Made by a program: the position numbers and the translations under genes
In this document: positions 16,384-24,435 of the stretch, piece by piece
Numbering within the stretch: position 1 is the stretch's first letter
How the letters are laid out: every line of letters begins with the position of its first letter
Notes under the pieces: model-generated
What the model saw: the letters and a program-made list of their open reading frames with translations, nothing else
Databases searched by the model: none
What the model was told of the DNA's origin: nothing
Assembly: GCA_023424785.1 (NCBI GenBank)
Contig: JAFADP010000090.1
Location: 1 to 34,202, forward strand
Direction of reading: 5' to 3'
Source of the DNA: Bacillota bacterium
Lineage (GTDB): Bacteria > Bacillota > Clostridia > Clostridiales > Clostridiaceae
Length of the DNA stretch: 34,202 bases

Positions 16384-18714
16384 ATGAATAAATTTGGGGT
16401 TTTAAATGATTATAGTGTATTAGATAATGACATAATTTTATCATATGAAAACTGTGAGGCTTTTGTAAAGGTTATCAATTCTAAGGTTATTAACTTTTTT
16501 GTGCCTATGTTAAGAGCAGAAAGACAATCAAAAGCAGTAGAAGACTTAAAAGTAGAAGAATGTGATTTTGAAATAGAAAAAATAGAAAATGGAATAAAAA
16601 TAACTACTGAGCACTTAATAGTTAAAATATATGATGAATTTAAAGTAGATATATATGATAAAGATAATAATATTTTATGTGAAGACTATAGAGGAGAAAA
16701 AAATCACTTTGTAAGAAGAAGTGCAGATTATAAATTAGCAGAAGCAGAAGGTCATAAAATTAATGATGGAGATGATGAATTTAAAATATATGTTTCAAAG
16801 AAAATGGAAGATAACATGTATTTTTATGGTCTTGGAGAAAGAAGTGGACATTTAAATAAAAAGGGATATCACTATGTAAATTGGAATACAGATAATCCAG
16901 CACCACATGGAGAAACTTTTGATAGATTATATAAATCAATACCATTTTTAATAGGAATGAAGGATGAAACTGCATTTGGTATATTTTTTGATAACCATTT
17001 TGAAACTCATTTTGATATGGGAAGAGATAACTCAGATTATTATTATTTTTCAGCAGTAGATGGTAACCTAGATTATTACTTTATTTATGGTCCAACTGTT
17101 AAGAAGGTAGTTAAGGGATATACAAGTCTAACAGGGACAACACCTCTACCACAACTTTGGACATTAGGATATCAACAATGTAGATGGTCTTATCCATGTA
17201 AAGAAAGAGTTATGGAAATAGCCCATGCATTTAGAGAAAAAGACATACCATGTGATACTATTTATCTAGATATTGATTATATGGATGGATATAGAGTATT
17301 TACTTGGGATAATGAAAAGTTCCCTGATTTTGAAGGCATGGTAAAAGAACTTAAAGACATGGGCTTTAAGGTTGTAACTATTATTGATCCAGGTGTTAAA
17401 GTAGATAAAGAATATAAAATATTTGATGAAGGATTAAAGAAAGGATATTTTGCCACAGATAAAAATGGAATAACTTATGTTAATGAAGTATGGCCTGGAG
17501 ATTCAGTATTCCCTAACTTCCCAAATTCAAAAGTTAGAAAGTGGTGGGCTAAAAACCAAAAAATTATGATGGATGCAGGAGTAAGTGGTATATGGAATGA
17601 TATGAATGAGCCAGCAAGCTTTAGAGGACCACTGCCTGATGATGTAATGTTTGATTATGATGGAACTCCAATAACACATAAAGAAGCTCATAATATATAT
17701 GGACATTTTATGGACAAAGCAACTTTTGAAGGAATTAAAAAAGAAACAAAAAAAAGACCATTTGTTGTTACAAGAGCTTGTTATGCAGGAACTCAAAAAT
17801 ATTCAACAATATGGACTGGAGATAACCAAAGCACATGGGAACATTTAAGAATGTCTGTACCAATGCTTATGAATTTAGGGCTAAGCGGAATGGCATTCTG
17901 TGGTACTGATGTTGGAGGTTTTGGACATGATTGTTCTGCTGAATTATTAAGCAGGTGGGTTCAAATGGGAGCATTTACTCCATTATTTAGAAATCATTCG
18001 GCTATGGGAACAAGAGATCAAGAGCCATGGGCATTTGACAAGGAAACTGAAGATATAAATAGAAAATATATTAAGCTTCGCTATAAGTTCTTACCATATA
18101 TATATGATGTAATGAGAGAAACAGAAGAAAGTGGAGCACCAGTTATAAGACCATTATTATTTAACTATCAAAGTGATAAAAATACTTATGAAATAAATGA
18201 TGAATTTATGGTAGGAGAAGAAATTTTAGTTGCACCAGTTTTAACTCAAGGAACAAAGGCAAGAATGGTATACTTACCACAAGGAGAAACTTGGGTAGAT
18301 TACTGGACAGGTGAAGAATTTGAAGGTGGAAAGTATATAATAAAAGAAACTCCACTTGATATTTGTCCTATATATATGAGAAAAGGTGCAATAATACCAA
18401 CTTATAGTGATATACATTATATTGGAGAAAAAGAAATAGAGAAAATAACTTTTGAAATATATGCAGGAGAAGGCAGATACTCTCACTTCTTAGATGATGG
18501 AGAAAGTTATGACTATAGAAATGGAAAATATAATAAATATAAAATAAAGACTCAATTAAGTGAAGAATTAAATATAACCTTTGAAGAAAGTAAGAAGGGA
18601 TACAATAAGGACTACAAAGAAATAGAATTTATAGTTAAGGGATATGAAGGAAAAGTTAAAATTAATGGAGAGGAAGTAGAATTAAAAGGTTCTATTATAA
18701 TAAAAAATAAATAA
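16384..18714 (+). CDS. Glycoside hydrolase family 31 alpha-glucosidase
   Basis: Retaining alpha-glucosidase of 776 residues. The GH31 signature with the nucleophile is GIWNDMNEPASF (Asp406); the acid/base is Asp480 in WTGDNQSTWEHL. The N-terminal beta-sandwich (to about residue 240) precedes the (beta/alpha)8 barrel; C-terminal beta domains include LFRNHSAMGTRDQEPWAF near the barrel end and VDYWTGEEFEGG. No signal peptide, so it acts on imported maltose- or isomaltose-like sugars in the cytoplasm. It is the first gene of a three-gene operon (gaps of 13 and 12 bases) and divergent from an AraC regulator. No transporter gene lies with it. Confidence 0.93.
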   Translation: MNKFGVLNDYSVLDNDIILSYENCEAFVKVINSKVINFFVPMLRAERQSKAVEDLKVEECDFEIEKIENGIKITTEHLIVKIYDEFKVDIYDKDNNILCEDYRGEKNHFVRRSADYKLAEAEGHKINDGDDEFKIYVSKKMEDNMYFYGLGERSGHLNKKGYHYVNWNTDNPAPHGETFDRLYKSIPFLIGMKDETAFGIFFDNHFETHFDMGRDNSDYYYFSAVDGNLDYYFIYGPTVKKVVKGYTSLTGTTPLPQLWTLGYQQCRWSYPCKERVMEIAHAFREKDIPCDTIYLDIDYMDGYRVFTWDNEKFPDFEGMVKELKDMGFKVVTIIDPGVKVDKEYKIFDEGLKKGYFATDKNGITYVNEVWPGDSVFPNFPNSKVRKWWAKNQKIMMDAGVSGIWNDMNEPASFRGPLPDDVMFDYDGTPITHKEAHNIYGHFMDKATFEGIKKETKKRPFVVTRACYAGTQKYSTIWTGDNQSTWEHLRMSVPMLMNLGLSGMAFCGTDVGGFGHDCSAELLSRWVQMGAFTPLFRNHSAMGTRDQEPWAFDKETEDINRKYIKLRYKFLPYIYDVMRETEESGAPVIRPLLFNYQSDKNTYEINDEFMVGEEILVAPVLTQGTKARMVYLPQGETWVDYWTGEEFEGGKYIIKETPLDICPIYMRKGAIIPTYSDIHYIGEKEIEKITFEIYAGEGRYSHFLDDGESYDYRNGKYNKYKIKTQLSEELNITFEESKKGYNKDYKEIEFIVKGYEGKVKINGEEVELKGSIIIKNK

Positions 18715-18727
18715 AAGGGGATAGGAA

Positions 18728-19510
18728 ATGAATGAAATAGTAAAATGTTTAGTACAGGATTTTTCACAATTAGATGAAATTGAAGGAATTATTTTAGGTG
18801 GTTCCCAAGCTACAAACACTACAGATGAAGGTTCTGATTATGACTTATATTTTTACTATTCAAAAGAAATTCCAATAAAAAAGAGAGAGGAAATATGTAA
18901 TAAGTATTTTAAGAAAATAGAAATTAATAATACTTATTGGGAAGTAGAAGATGATGGAGTTCTAAATGATGGAACTCCTGTAGAAATAATATATAGAGAG
19001 GTTTCATGGATAAAAGGTTCATTAGAGAGAACCCTAATAAAATGTGAAGGGGATATAGGATATACAACTTGCTTCTGGGCTAGTGTAAAAAATTCAATTG
19101 TTCTATATGATAAAGAAGGAAAGTTAAGAGAATTACAAGAAATGTGCAATATTCCATATCCTCAAAAGCTAAAAGAAAATATAATAAAAAAGAATTTTCC
19201 TTTATTAGAAGATGAAATGTTCTCATATTATCATCAAATTGAAAAAGCTTTAAAAAGACATGATTATGTAAGTGTAAATCATAGAGTTGCAGCATTTTTT
19301 GCAAGTTATTTTGATATTATATTTGCCATTAATGAATACTTACATCCTGGAGAAAAGAAAATACTTAAAATAATTAAAGATAAAAATTTAAAAGTTCCAA
19401 ATGGCATGGAAAAGAATGTTTTAAATATTTTAAAATACTCAGGTTTAAATGATATTAGAATTTTAAATGAAATTCATGAGCTAGTAAGTAATTTAAAAGA
19501 TGTAATTTAA
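18728..19510 (+). CDS. Nucleotidyltransferase-fold protein
   Basis: 260-residue cytoplasmic protein. The N-terminus has the minimal nucleotidyltransferase motif GGSQATNTTDEGSDYDLY: a Gly-Ser turn followed by Asp37 and Asp39 as metal ligands. The remaining 150 residues are helical, similar to DUF4037-type proteins and the aminoglycoside-nucleotidyltransferase fold. Real substrate unknown; it could nucleotidylate a small molecule or a protein. It begins 13 bases after the GH31 stop with AGGGG and ends 12 bases before the acetyltransferase, so it is co-transcribed with both. Confidence 0.75.
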   Translation: MNEIVKCLVQDFSQLDEIEGIILGGSQATNTTDEGSDYDLYFYYSKEIPIKKREEICNKYFKKIEINNTYWEVEDDGVLNDGTPVEIIYREVSWIKGSLERTLIKCEGDIGYTTCFWASVKNSIVLYDKEGKLRELQEMCNIPYPQKLKENIIKKNFPLLEDEMFSYYHQIEKALKRHDYVSVNHRVAAFFASYFDIIFAINEYLHPGEKKILKIIKDKNLKVPNGMEKNVLNILKYSGLNDIRILNEIHELVSNLKDVI

Positions 19511-19522
19511 GGAGAATTAAAT

Positions 19523-20122
19523 ATGACTGAAAAAGAAAAAATGATAAATGGAAAGCCATATTTTTCATTTGGTGAGGAGCTTTTTGAAGAACGCCAATAT
19601 GCTAAGGATTTAGTATTTGAATTTAATAATCTATCACCAAGAGAAGTAGAAAAAAGAAATGAAATATTAAAAAAGCTATTAGGAAAAACAAAAGAAAACT
19701 TCTTTTTTGAACCACCTTTTAGATGTGACTATGGATATAATATAGAAATTGGAGAAAACTTTTATTCAAACTATAACTTAGTTATATTAGACTGTGCACC
19801 TGTAAAAATAGGAGATAATGTAATGCTTGCACCAAATGTAAGCATATTTACAGCAGGACATCCAATAGATAAGGATGTAAGAAATTCAGGACTTGAATAT
19901 GCAATTCCAATTACTATAGGAAATGATGTTTGGGTTGGAGGAAATGTTGTAATAAACCCAGGAGTAAACATAGGTAATAATGTGGTTATAGGATCAGGAA
20001 GTGTTGTTACAAAAGATATTCCAGACAATGTAATAGCTGCAGGAAATCCATGCAAGGTTATTAGAGAAATAACTGAAGAGGATAAAAAGTATTATTTTAA
20101 GAAATTGAAAATAGAAGAATAA
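19523..20122 (+). CDS. Sugar O-acetyltransferase (maltose/galactoside type)
   Basis: 199-residue left-handed beta-helix acetyltransferase using acetyl-CoA. The N-terminal Mac domain (MINGKPYFSFGEELFEERQYAK) is characteristic of maltose and galactoside O-acetyltransferases. Hexapeptide repeats run through IGENFYSNYNLVILDCAPVKIGDNVMLAPNVSIFTAGHP, in which His113 is the catalytic base, and IGNDVWVGGNVVINPGVNIG. In this operon it plausibly acetylates excess glucosides released or imported with the GH31 enzyme. ATG follows AAGGAG; the operon terminator follows at once. Confidence 0.9.
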   Translation: MTEKEKMINGKPYFSFGEELFEERQYAKDLVFEFNNLSPREVEKRNEILKKLLGKTKENFFFEPPFRCDYGYNIEIGENFYSNYNLVILDCAPVKIGDNVMLAPNVSIFTAGHPIDKDVRNSGLEYAIPITIGNDVWVGGNVVINPGVNIGNNVVIGSGSVVTKDIPDNVIAAGNPCKVIREITEEDKKYYFKKLKIEE

Positions 20123-20125
20123 AAT

Positions 20126-20153
20126 AAAAAGGAAGTCGAAAGACTTCCTTTTT
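20126..20153 (+). terminator. Terminator of the GH31 operon
   Basis: AAAAAGGAAGTC / GACTTCCTTTTT with a GAAA tetraloop (20126-20153), a stable GNRA hairpin ending in T's. Confidence 0.93.
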
Positions 20154-20216
20154 ATTTTATAAAACACAGTTACCATATATGAAATTTAAAAAATATTAAG
20201 TAATTAGAAAAAAATA

Positions 20217-20244
20217 TTGACTTTGGAAATAAATACTATATAAT
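20217..20244 (+). promoter_or_regulatory. met operon promoter
   Basis: TTGACT (20217-20222), 16-base spacer, TATAAT (20239-20244). The leader of about 50 bases is too short for an S-box or T-box riboswitch. Confidence 0.7.
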
Positions 20245-20259
20245 ATAAAACATAGCAAA

Positions 20260-20276
20260 CATATATGATATATATG
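20260..20276 (+). promoter_or_regulatory. Perfect palindrome downstream of met promoter
   Basis: CATATAT-GAT-ATATATG, two 7-base arms about 16 bases after the -10. The position suits a repressor operator, though alternating AT makes chance occurrence easier. Confidence 0.4.
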
Positions 20277-20300
20277 AAACGAAATGATGGGGTGAGAATT

Positions 20301-21158
20301 ATGAAGAACATTAAAAAAATATTAGCATTAGGATTAATAGGAGTATTAACTCTAGGAAGTTTAGTGGGATGCGGTAGTTCTACTAAGGATGAAAGTGATG
20401 GGAAAAGTATTAAAATAGGAGTTTGCCCAGGACCTTATGGAGATATGATTGAGGAAGCAATTCAACCTTATTTAGAAGATAAAGGGTATAGTGTAGATGT
20501 TGTTGATTTTACAGATTATGTGCAACCAGATCAAGCTTTGGCATCTGGAGAAATTGATGCAAACTTAATGCAACACACAGCTTACTTAGAAAAGTTTGCA
20601 GCAGATAATAATTTAGAAATAGGAAAAGTAATAGAAGTACCAACAGCAGGTGCTGGAGTATTTTCAGAAAGTATTAAAAGTTTAGATGAATTAAAAGATG
20701 GAGATAAGGTAGCAATACCAACAGATGCAGTAAACTTAGCACGTTCATTAAGATTATTAAAAACTTTAGGGGTTATTACTTTAAAGAGTGATATAGATGA
20801 AACAAAGGCAACTGTAGCAGATATAGAAGAAAACAATAAGAATTTAGAATTTGTTACTTTAGATGCAGCTCAAATTTCAAGAAGTTTAAATAGTGTAGCT
20901 ATTGGTATAGTTCCAGGAAATTATGCAATAGCAGCAGGCCTTGATTTTAGTAATGCATTAGGAGTAGAAAAATTAAATGAAGAATACAAGAACGTTATTG
21001 CAGTAAGAAATGAAGATATAGATAGTGATTTAGGAAAAATCCTAAAAGAAGCTGTAGAATCAAAAGATTTCTATAATGCTATTACTAAAGAAGGAAGTAT
21101 ATTTAAGGCATTTGATAAACCAGAGTGGTGGGTTGAAAAATACGGTGAAGATAAATAG
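20301..21158 (+). CDS. metQ: Methionine-type ABC transporter substrate-binding lipoprotein
   Basis: Extracellular lipid-anchored binding protein of the MetQ/NlpA family, 285 residues. Signal sequence with lipobox LVGC, lipidated Cys24. The domain pattern KIGVCPGPYGDMIEEAIQPY, QPDQALASGEIDANLMQHTAYLE and KVAIPTDAVNLARSLRLL is diagnostic. An in-frame ATG 36 bases upstream is passed over because GGGGTGAG lies just before ATG 20301. First gene of metQ-metN-metI-oxidase. Members of this family bind L- or D-methionine; other methionine-like acids are possible. Confidence 0.92.
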   Translation: MKNIKKILALGLIGVLTLGSLVGCGSSTKDESDGKSIKIGVCPGPYGDMIEEAIQPYLEDKGYSVDVVDFTDYVQPDQALASGEIDANLMQHTAYLEKFAADNNLEIGKVIEVPTAGAGVFSESIKSLDELKDGDKVAIPTDAVNLARSLRLLKTLGVITLKSDIDETKATVADIEENNKNLEFVTLDAAQISRSLNSVAIGIVPGNYAIAAGLDFSNALGVEKLNEEYKNVIAVRNEDIDSDLGKILKEAVESKDFYNAITKEGSIFKAFDKPEWWVEKYGEDK

Positions 21159-21187
21159 TTAATTATTAATTAAGGGGGCTTGGAAAT

Positions 21188-22204
21188 ATGATTGAACTAA
21201 AGGATATAAATGTTATATTTAAACAAAAGAAAAAAGAGTTTTATGGAGTTAAAAATGTTAATCTTCAAATTAAAGAAGGTGAAGTTTTTGGAATAGTAGG
21301 ACCAAGTGGAGCAGGAAAAAGTACATTAGTAAGAACGATTAATTTATTACAAGCCCCTACAAGTGGTGAAGTAATTATTGGTAATAAAAATATTACTAAA
21401 TTTAAAGGTAAAGAATTAAGAGAAGTTAGATTAAAAATAGGAATGATTTTTCAACACTTTAATCTAATTAGTGGTGCAACAGTTTATAAAAATATAGAAT
21501 TTGCATTAATAGCAAATAACTATCCAAAAGATAAAATTAAAAGTCGTATTGAAGAATTATTAGAGTTAGTAAATTTAAGTGATAAAATAAATGTTTATCC
21601 ATCAAATTTAAGTGGGGGACAAAAGCAAAGAGTTGCTATAGCAAGAGCTCTTGCAAATGATCCTGAAATATTACTATGTGATGAAGCAACATCAGCTTTA
21701 GATTTAGAAAATACAGAAGAAGTTGTAGAAACATTAAAGAAAATAAAAGAAAAATACAATATAACTATAGTATTTATAACTCATGAAATGGATGTAGCAA
21801 AGAAATTATTTGATAGAATTGCTGTTATGGATAAAGGAGAAATTGTAGAAATTAATGATACATATTCAATATTTACTGAGTCAAAGCATGAAGTGACAAA
21901 AGGATTAGTTTCAAGAGTGTTAAATATTGAAGTGCCTAAAGAGTTAACCTTAGATAAAGATGAAGAGTTAATAGAAATATTTTATGTAGGGGATAGTGCT
22001 TATGAACCAGTAATAAGTAAAATTTCTAGTGAGTATAGGGTAAGTACAAATATTATTCATGGAAAAATAGAATATGTTCATGGAAGTCCTTTTGGAATAC
22101 TTCTTATAAAGATTATTGGAAGTAAAGAAAGTAGAGAAAAGGCAAAGACATATATAAAAGATAATGTGTATAGATTAAAAATAATAGAAGGCGGGGTAGA
22201 GTAA
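21188..22204 (+). CDS. metN: Methionine ABC transporter ATP-binding protein
   Basis: ATPase subunit, 338 residues. Walker A GPSGAGKST (38-46), Q-loop IFQHFN, signature LSGGQKQR, Walker B ILLCDEATSALD and switch histidine FITHEMD. The last 90 or so residues form the NIL/C2 domain (YEPVISKISSEYRVSTNIIHG), which in E. coli MetN binds methionine and inhibits transport when cytoplasmic methionine is high; its presence supports a genuine methionine system. ATG follows AGGGGG, 29 bases after metQ. Confidence 0.95.
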   Translation: MIELKDINVIFKQKKKEFYGVKNVNLQIKEGEVFGIVGPSGAGKSTLVRTINLLQAPTSGEVIIGNKNITKFKGKELREVRLKIGMIFQHFNLISGATVYKNIEFALIANNYPKDKIKSRIEELLELVNLSDKINVYPSNLSGGQKQRVAIARALANDPEILLCDEATSALDLENTEEVVETLKKIKEKYNITIVFITHEMDVAKKLFDRIAVMDKGEIVEINDTYSIFTESKHEVTKGLVSRVLNIEVPKELTLDKDEELIEIFYVGDSAYEPVISKISSEYRVSTNIIHGKIEYVHGSPFGILLIKIIGSKESREKAKTYIKDNVYRLKIIEGGVE

Positions 22205-22205
22205 A

Positions 22206-22868
22206 ATGGGAGATACAATAGAAATATTAAATAGAGAGCTTTCTAAAGCAATTGTTGAAACACTACAAATGGTAGGTATATCTTTAGTAGCATCTCTTAT
22301 ATTTGGAACATTATTAGGATTAGTTTTATATTTAACATCTACTCCATTATTTTATAAAAATAAGGTTGTAAACTCTATATCAGGAGCAATAGTTAATATA
22401 ATTCGTTCAGTACCATTTGTAATTTTAATGGTTTTATTAATACCATTAACAAAGGCAGTAACAGGTACAACAATAGGTCCAGTTGCAGCATCAGTTTCAT
22501 TATCTATTGCATCTATAGCCTTTTTTGCAAGATTAGTAGAAGGTGCATTAAGTGAAGTTGATAAAGGAGTTTTAGAAGCTGCAATAGCATCAGGAGCAAG
22601 TATTTCACTAATTTTAAAGAGAGTAGTTTTTATAGAGGCTTTTCCAGGGCTTATAAGAGCAATAACTGTAACTTTTGTAAGTTTAGTTGGATATTCTGCA
22701 ATGGCAGGCTTAGTTGGTGGTGGAGGAATAGGTAATTTAGCTATTCAATATGGGTATTATCGTTATGAAACAGGAGTTATGATTGTTACTGTTTTAATAT
22801 TAATTATTGTAGTTCAAGTAGGTCAAAGTTTAGGAGATAGCCTAGCTAGATTAGTTACTAAAAAGTAG
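22206..22868 (+). CDS. metI: Methionine ABC transporter permease
   Basis: Inner-membrane permease, 220 residues and five or so TM helices. The EAA coupling motif for MetN is in GVLEAAIASGASISLILKRVVF. Sequence stretches such as RSVPFVILMVLLIPLTKAVTG and SAMAGLVGGGGIGNLAIQYG are typical of MetI. Starts one base after the metN stop, with its ribosome binding site GGCGGGG inside metN, so translation is coupled. Confidence 0.95.
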   Translation: MGDTIEILNRELSKAIVETLQMVGISLVASLIFGTLLGLVLYLTSTPLFYKNKVVNSISGAIVNIIRSVPFVILMVLLIPLTKAVTGTTIGPVAASVSLSIASIAFFARLVEGALSEVDKGVLEAAIASGASISLILKRVVFIEAFPGLIRAITVTFVSLVGYSAMAGLVGGGGIGNLAIQYGYYRYETGVMIVTVLILIIVVQVGQSLGDSLARLVTKK

Positions 22869-22877
22869 GGGGTGTTT

Positions 22878-24251
22878 ATGGTGAAGAATTTATATGAAAT
22901 TATAAAAGATAAAGAGAGAGTTATTATAGATAACATAGAAGAAAAATATTTAACAGATACACTAGGAAGATTAAAAGGTAAGGCAGAAGCGGTGGTATTT
23001 CCTATAACTACAGAAGAAGTAAGTAATATAATGAAGTATGCTTATGAAAATTCTATACCAGTTACACCAAGAGGGGCAGGAACTAACTTAGTTGGCTCAA
23101 CAGTACCTACAGAAGGTGGTATAGTTTTAGATTTATCAAGAATGAATAAAATATTAAAATTAGATAAAGAAACTTTTAGTGCTGTAGTAGAGCCAGGTAT
23201 AGTTCTTCAAGATTTTCAAAACTATGTAGAAAATGAAGGATTATTTTATCCTCCAGATCCAGGAGAAAAAACAGCTACAATAGGGGGAAATATAAGTACT
23301 AATGCAGGTGGAATGAGAGCTGTAAAGTATGGTGTTACTAGAGATTATGTTAGAGCATTAGAAGTTGTTTTAGCTAATGGTGATGTTGTGAACTTGGGAG
23401 AGAATGTTATAAAAGATAGTTCAGGATTATCATTAAAACATTTAATTATAGGTTCAGAAGGAACTCTAGGAATTATAACAAAGTGTACACTTAAATTAAT
23501 TCCAAAACCCAAAATATCAATAAGTGCATTAATAAGTTTTGATAGTCTAAAAACAGGTATTAATACAGTAATAAATATAATAAAAGAGAATGCAAATCCT
23601 ACAGCTATTGAATTTATAGAAAGAAAAGTAGTTGCTTTAGGAGAAAAGTATTTAAATTTAACTTTTCCAAGTCCAGATGCAGTAGCATATATATTATTAA
23701 CTTTTGATGGAGAGAATGTAGAAGAAATAAGAAATAATATTAAAAAGGTTGAAAAAGTGGCTCAAAATAATAATGCATTAAGTTTTCTATTATTAGAAGA
23801 CCCTGAAGTAATTGAAAAAGTATGGAAAATAAGAGGAGCATTAGTTAAAGCTGTAGAAGCAGTATCAGAACAAGAGCCTGTAGATATTGTAGTTCCTATA
23901 AATAAAACAGCAGAATTTATTTCATATATAAATGAATTAGAACAAGAAATAAAGGTTCAAATAGTTAGCTTTGGTCATGCTGGTGATGGAAATGTTCACC
24001 TATGCGTAGTAAGAGGAGATAGGGATGATGAAACTTGGAAAAAAGACTTACATAAAGTAATGAATCTAGCATATAAAAAAGCATATGAACTTGGAGGACT
24101 TCCATCAGGAGAACATGGAATAGGAATTACAAAGAAACCTTATTTTATAAGAGAAGAAAACAAGGTAAATATTCTTTTGATGAAAAATATTAAAAAAGCA
24201 TTAGATGATAAAAATATACTAAATAATAATAAAGTTTTTATAAATAATTAG
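22878..24251 (+). CDS. FAD-linked 2-hydroxyacid oxidase/dehydrogenase (GlcD / D-lactate dehydrogenase family)
   Basis: Flavoprotein of about 457 residues. FAD_binding_4 domain at the N-terminus: FPITTEEVSNIMKYAYE, the pyrophosphate-binding PRGAGTNLVGSTVP, then PPDPGEKTATIGGNISTNAG. C-terminal FAD-oxidase domain with SFGHAGDGNVHLCVV and GGLPSGEHGIGITKKPY. Family members oxidise D-lactate, glycolate or other 2-hydroxy acids to 2-oxo acids. No EtfA/EtfB or Fe-S partner lies beside it, so the electron acceptor is unknown. It begins about 9 bases after metI, which ties it to the transporter; the substrate may be what the transporter imports. ATG 22878 and GTG 22881 are equally plausible starts after AGGGGGTG. 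Confidence 0.85.
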   Translation: MVKNLYEIIKDKERVIIDNIEEKYLTDTLGRLKGKAEAVVFPITTEEVSNIMKYAYENSIPVTPRGAGTNLVGSTVPTEGGIVLDLSRMNKILKLDKETFSAVVEPGIVLQDFQNYVENEGLFYPPDPGEKTATIGGNISTNAGGMRAVKYGVTRDYVRALEVVLANGDVVNLGENVIKDSSGLSLKHLIIGSEGTLGIITKCTLKLIPKPKISISALISFDSLKTGINTVINIIKENANPTAIEFIERKVVALGEKYLNLTFPSPDAVAYILLTFDGENVEEIRNNIKKVEKVAQNNNALSFLLLEDPEVIEKVWKIRGALVKAVEAVSEQEPVDIVVPINKTAEFISYINELEQEIKVQIVSFGHAGDGNVHLCVVRGDRDDETWKKDLHKVMNLAYKKAYELGGLPSGEHGIGITKKPYFIREENKVNILLMKNIKKALDDKNILNNNKVFINN

Positions 24252-24262
24252 AAACTACTTTA

Positions 24263-24291
24263 TTGACATTAATAAATATGTAATATAAAAT
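24263..24291 (+). promoter_or_regulatory. Promoter of the riboswitch-antiporter unit
   Basis: TTGACA (24263-24268), 17 bases, TAAAAT (24286-24291). No hairpin ends the met operon before it, so some read-through from upstream is possible. Confidence 0.6.
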
Positions 24292-24303
24292 ATTGAAGTA
24301 ATA

Positions 24304-24401
24304 TAATGGGAATGAAGTTCTCCCATAACATTTGTTAAAACCGCTTTTAATAAGCTAATGACTTCTGCATAAATAAAATGCAGGGTTATTAGCTTTTTTT
24401 T
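24304..24401 (+). ncRNA. Fluoride (crcB) riboswitch with terminator
   Basis: Hairpin ATGGGA (24306-24311) / TCCCAT (24321-24326) encloses a loop with GAAGT (24314-24318), which can form the conserved pseudoknot with ACTTC (24361-24365). The second helix is GCTT (24343-24346) / AAGC (24352-24355), in the context AAACCGC...GCTAATGACTTCTGC that marks the crcB motif. AAGCTAAT (24352-24359) can instead pair with ATTAGCTT (24388-24395), followed by eight T's, as an intrinsic terminator. Aptamer and terminator thus exclude each other: fluoride binding should allow transcription of the antiporter. Confidence 0.92.
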
Positions 24402-24435
24402 ATGGGTAAACTTTATATTAAGGAGGAGTTATTAT

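Noticed and set aside
19771..20055. 94-codon minus-strand ORF
   Set aside because: Antisense shadow of the hexapeptide-repeat acetyltransferase.
20155..20300. S-box or T-box riboswitch before metQ
   Set aside because: The promoter leaves about 50 leader bases and none of the conserved elements or a terminator hairpin are present.
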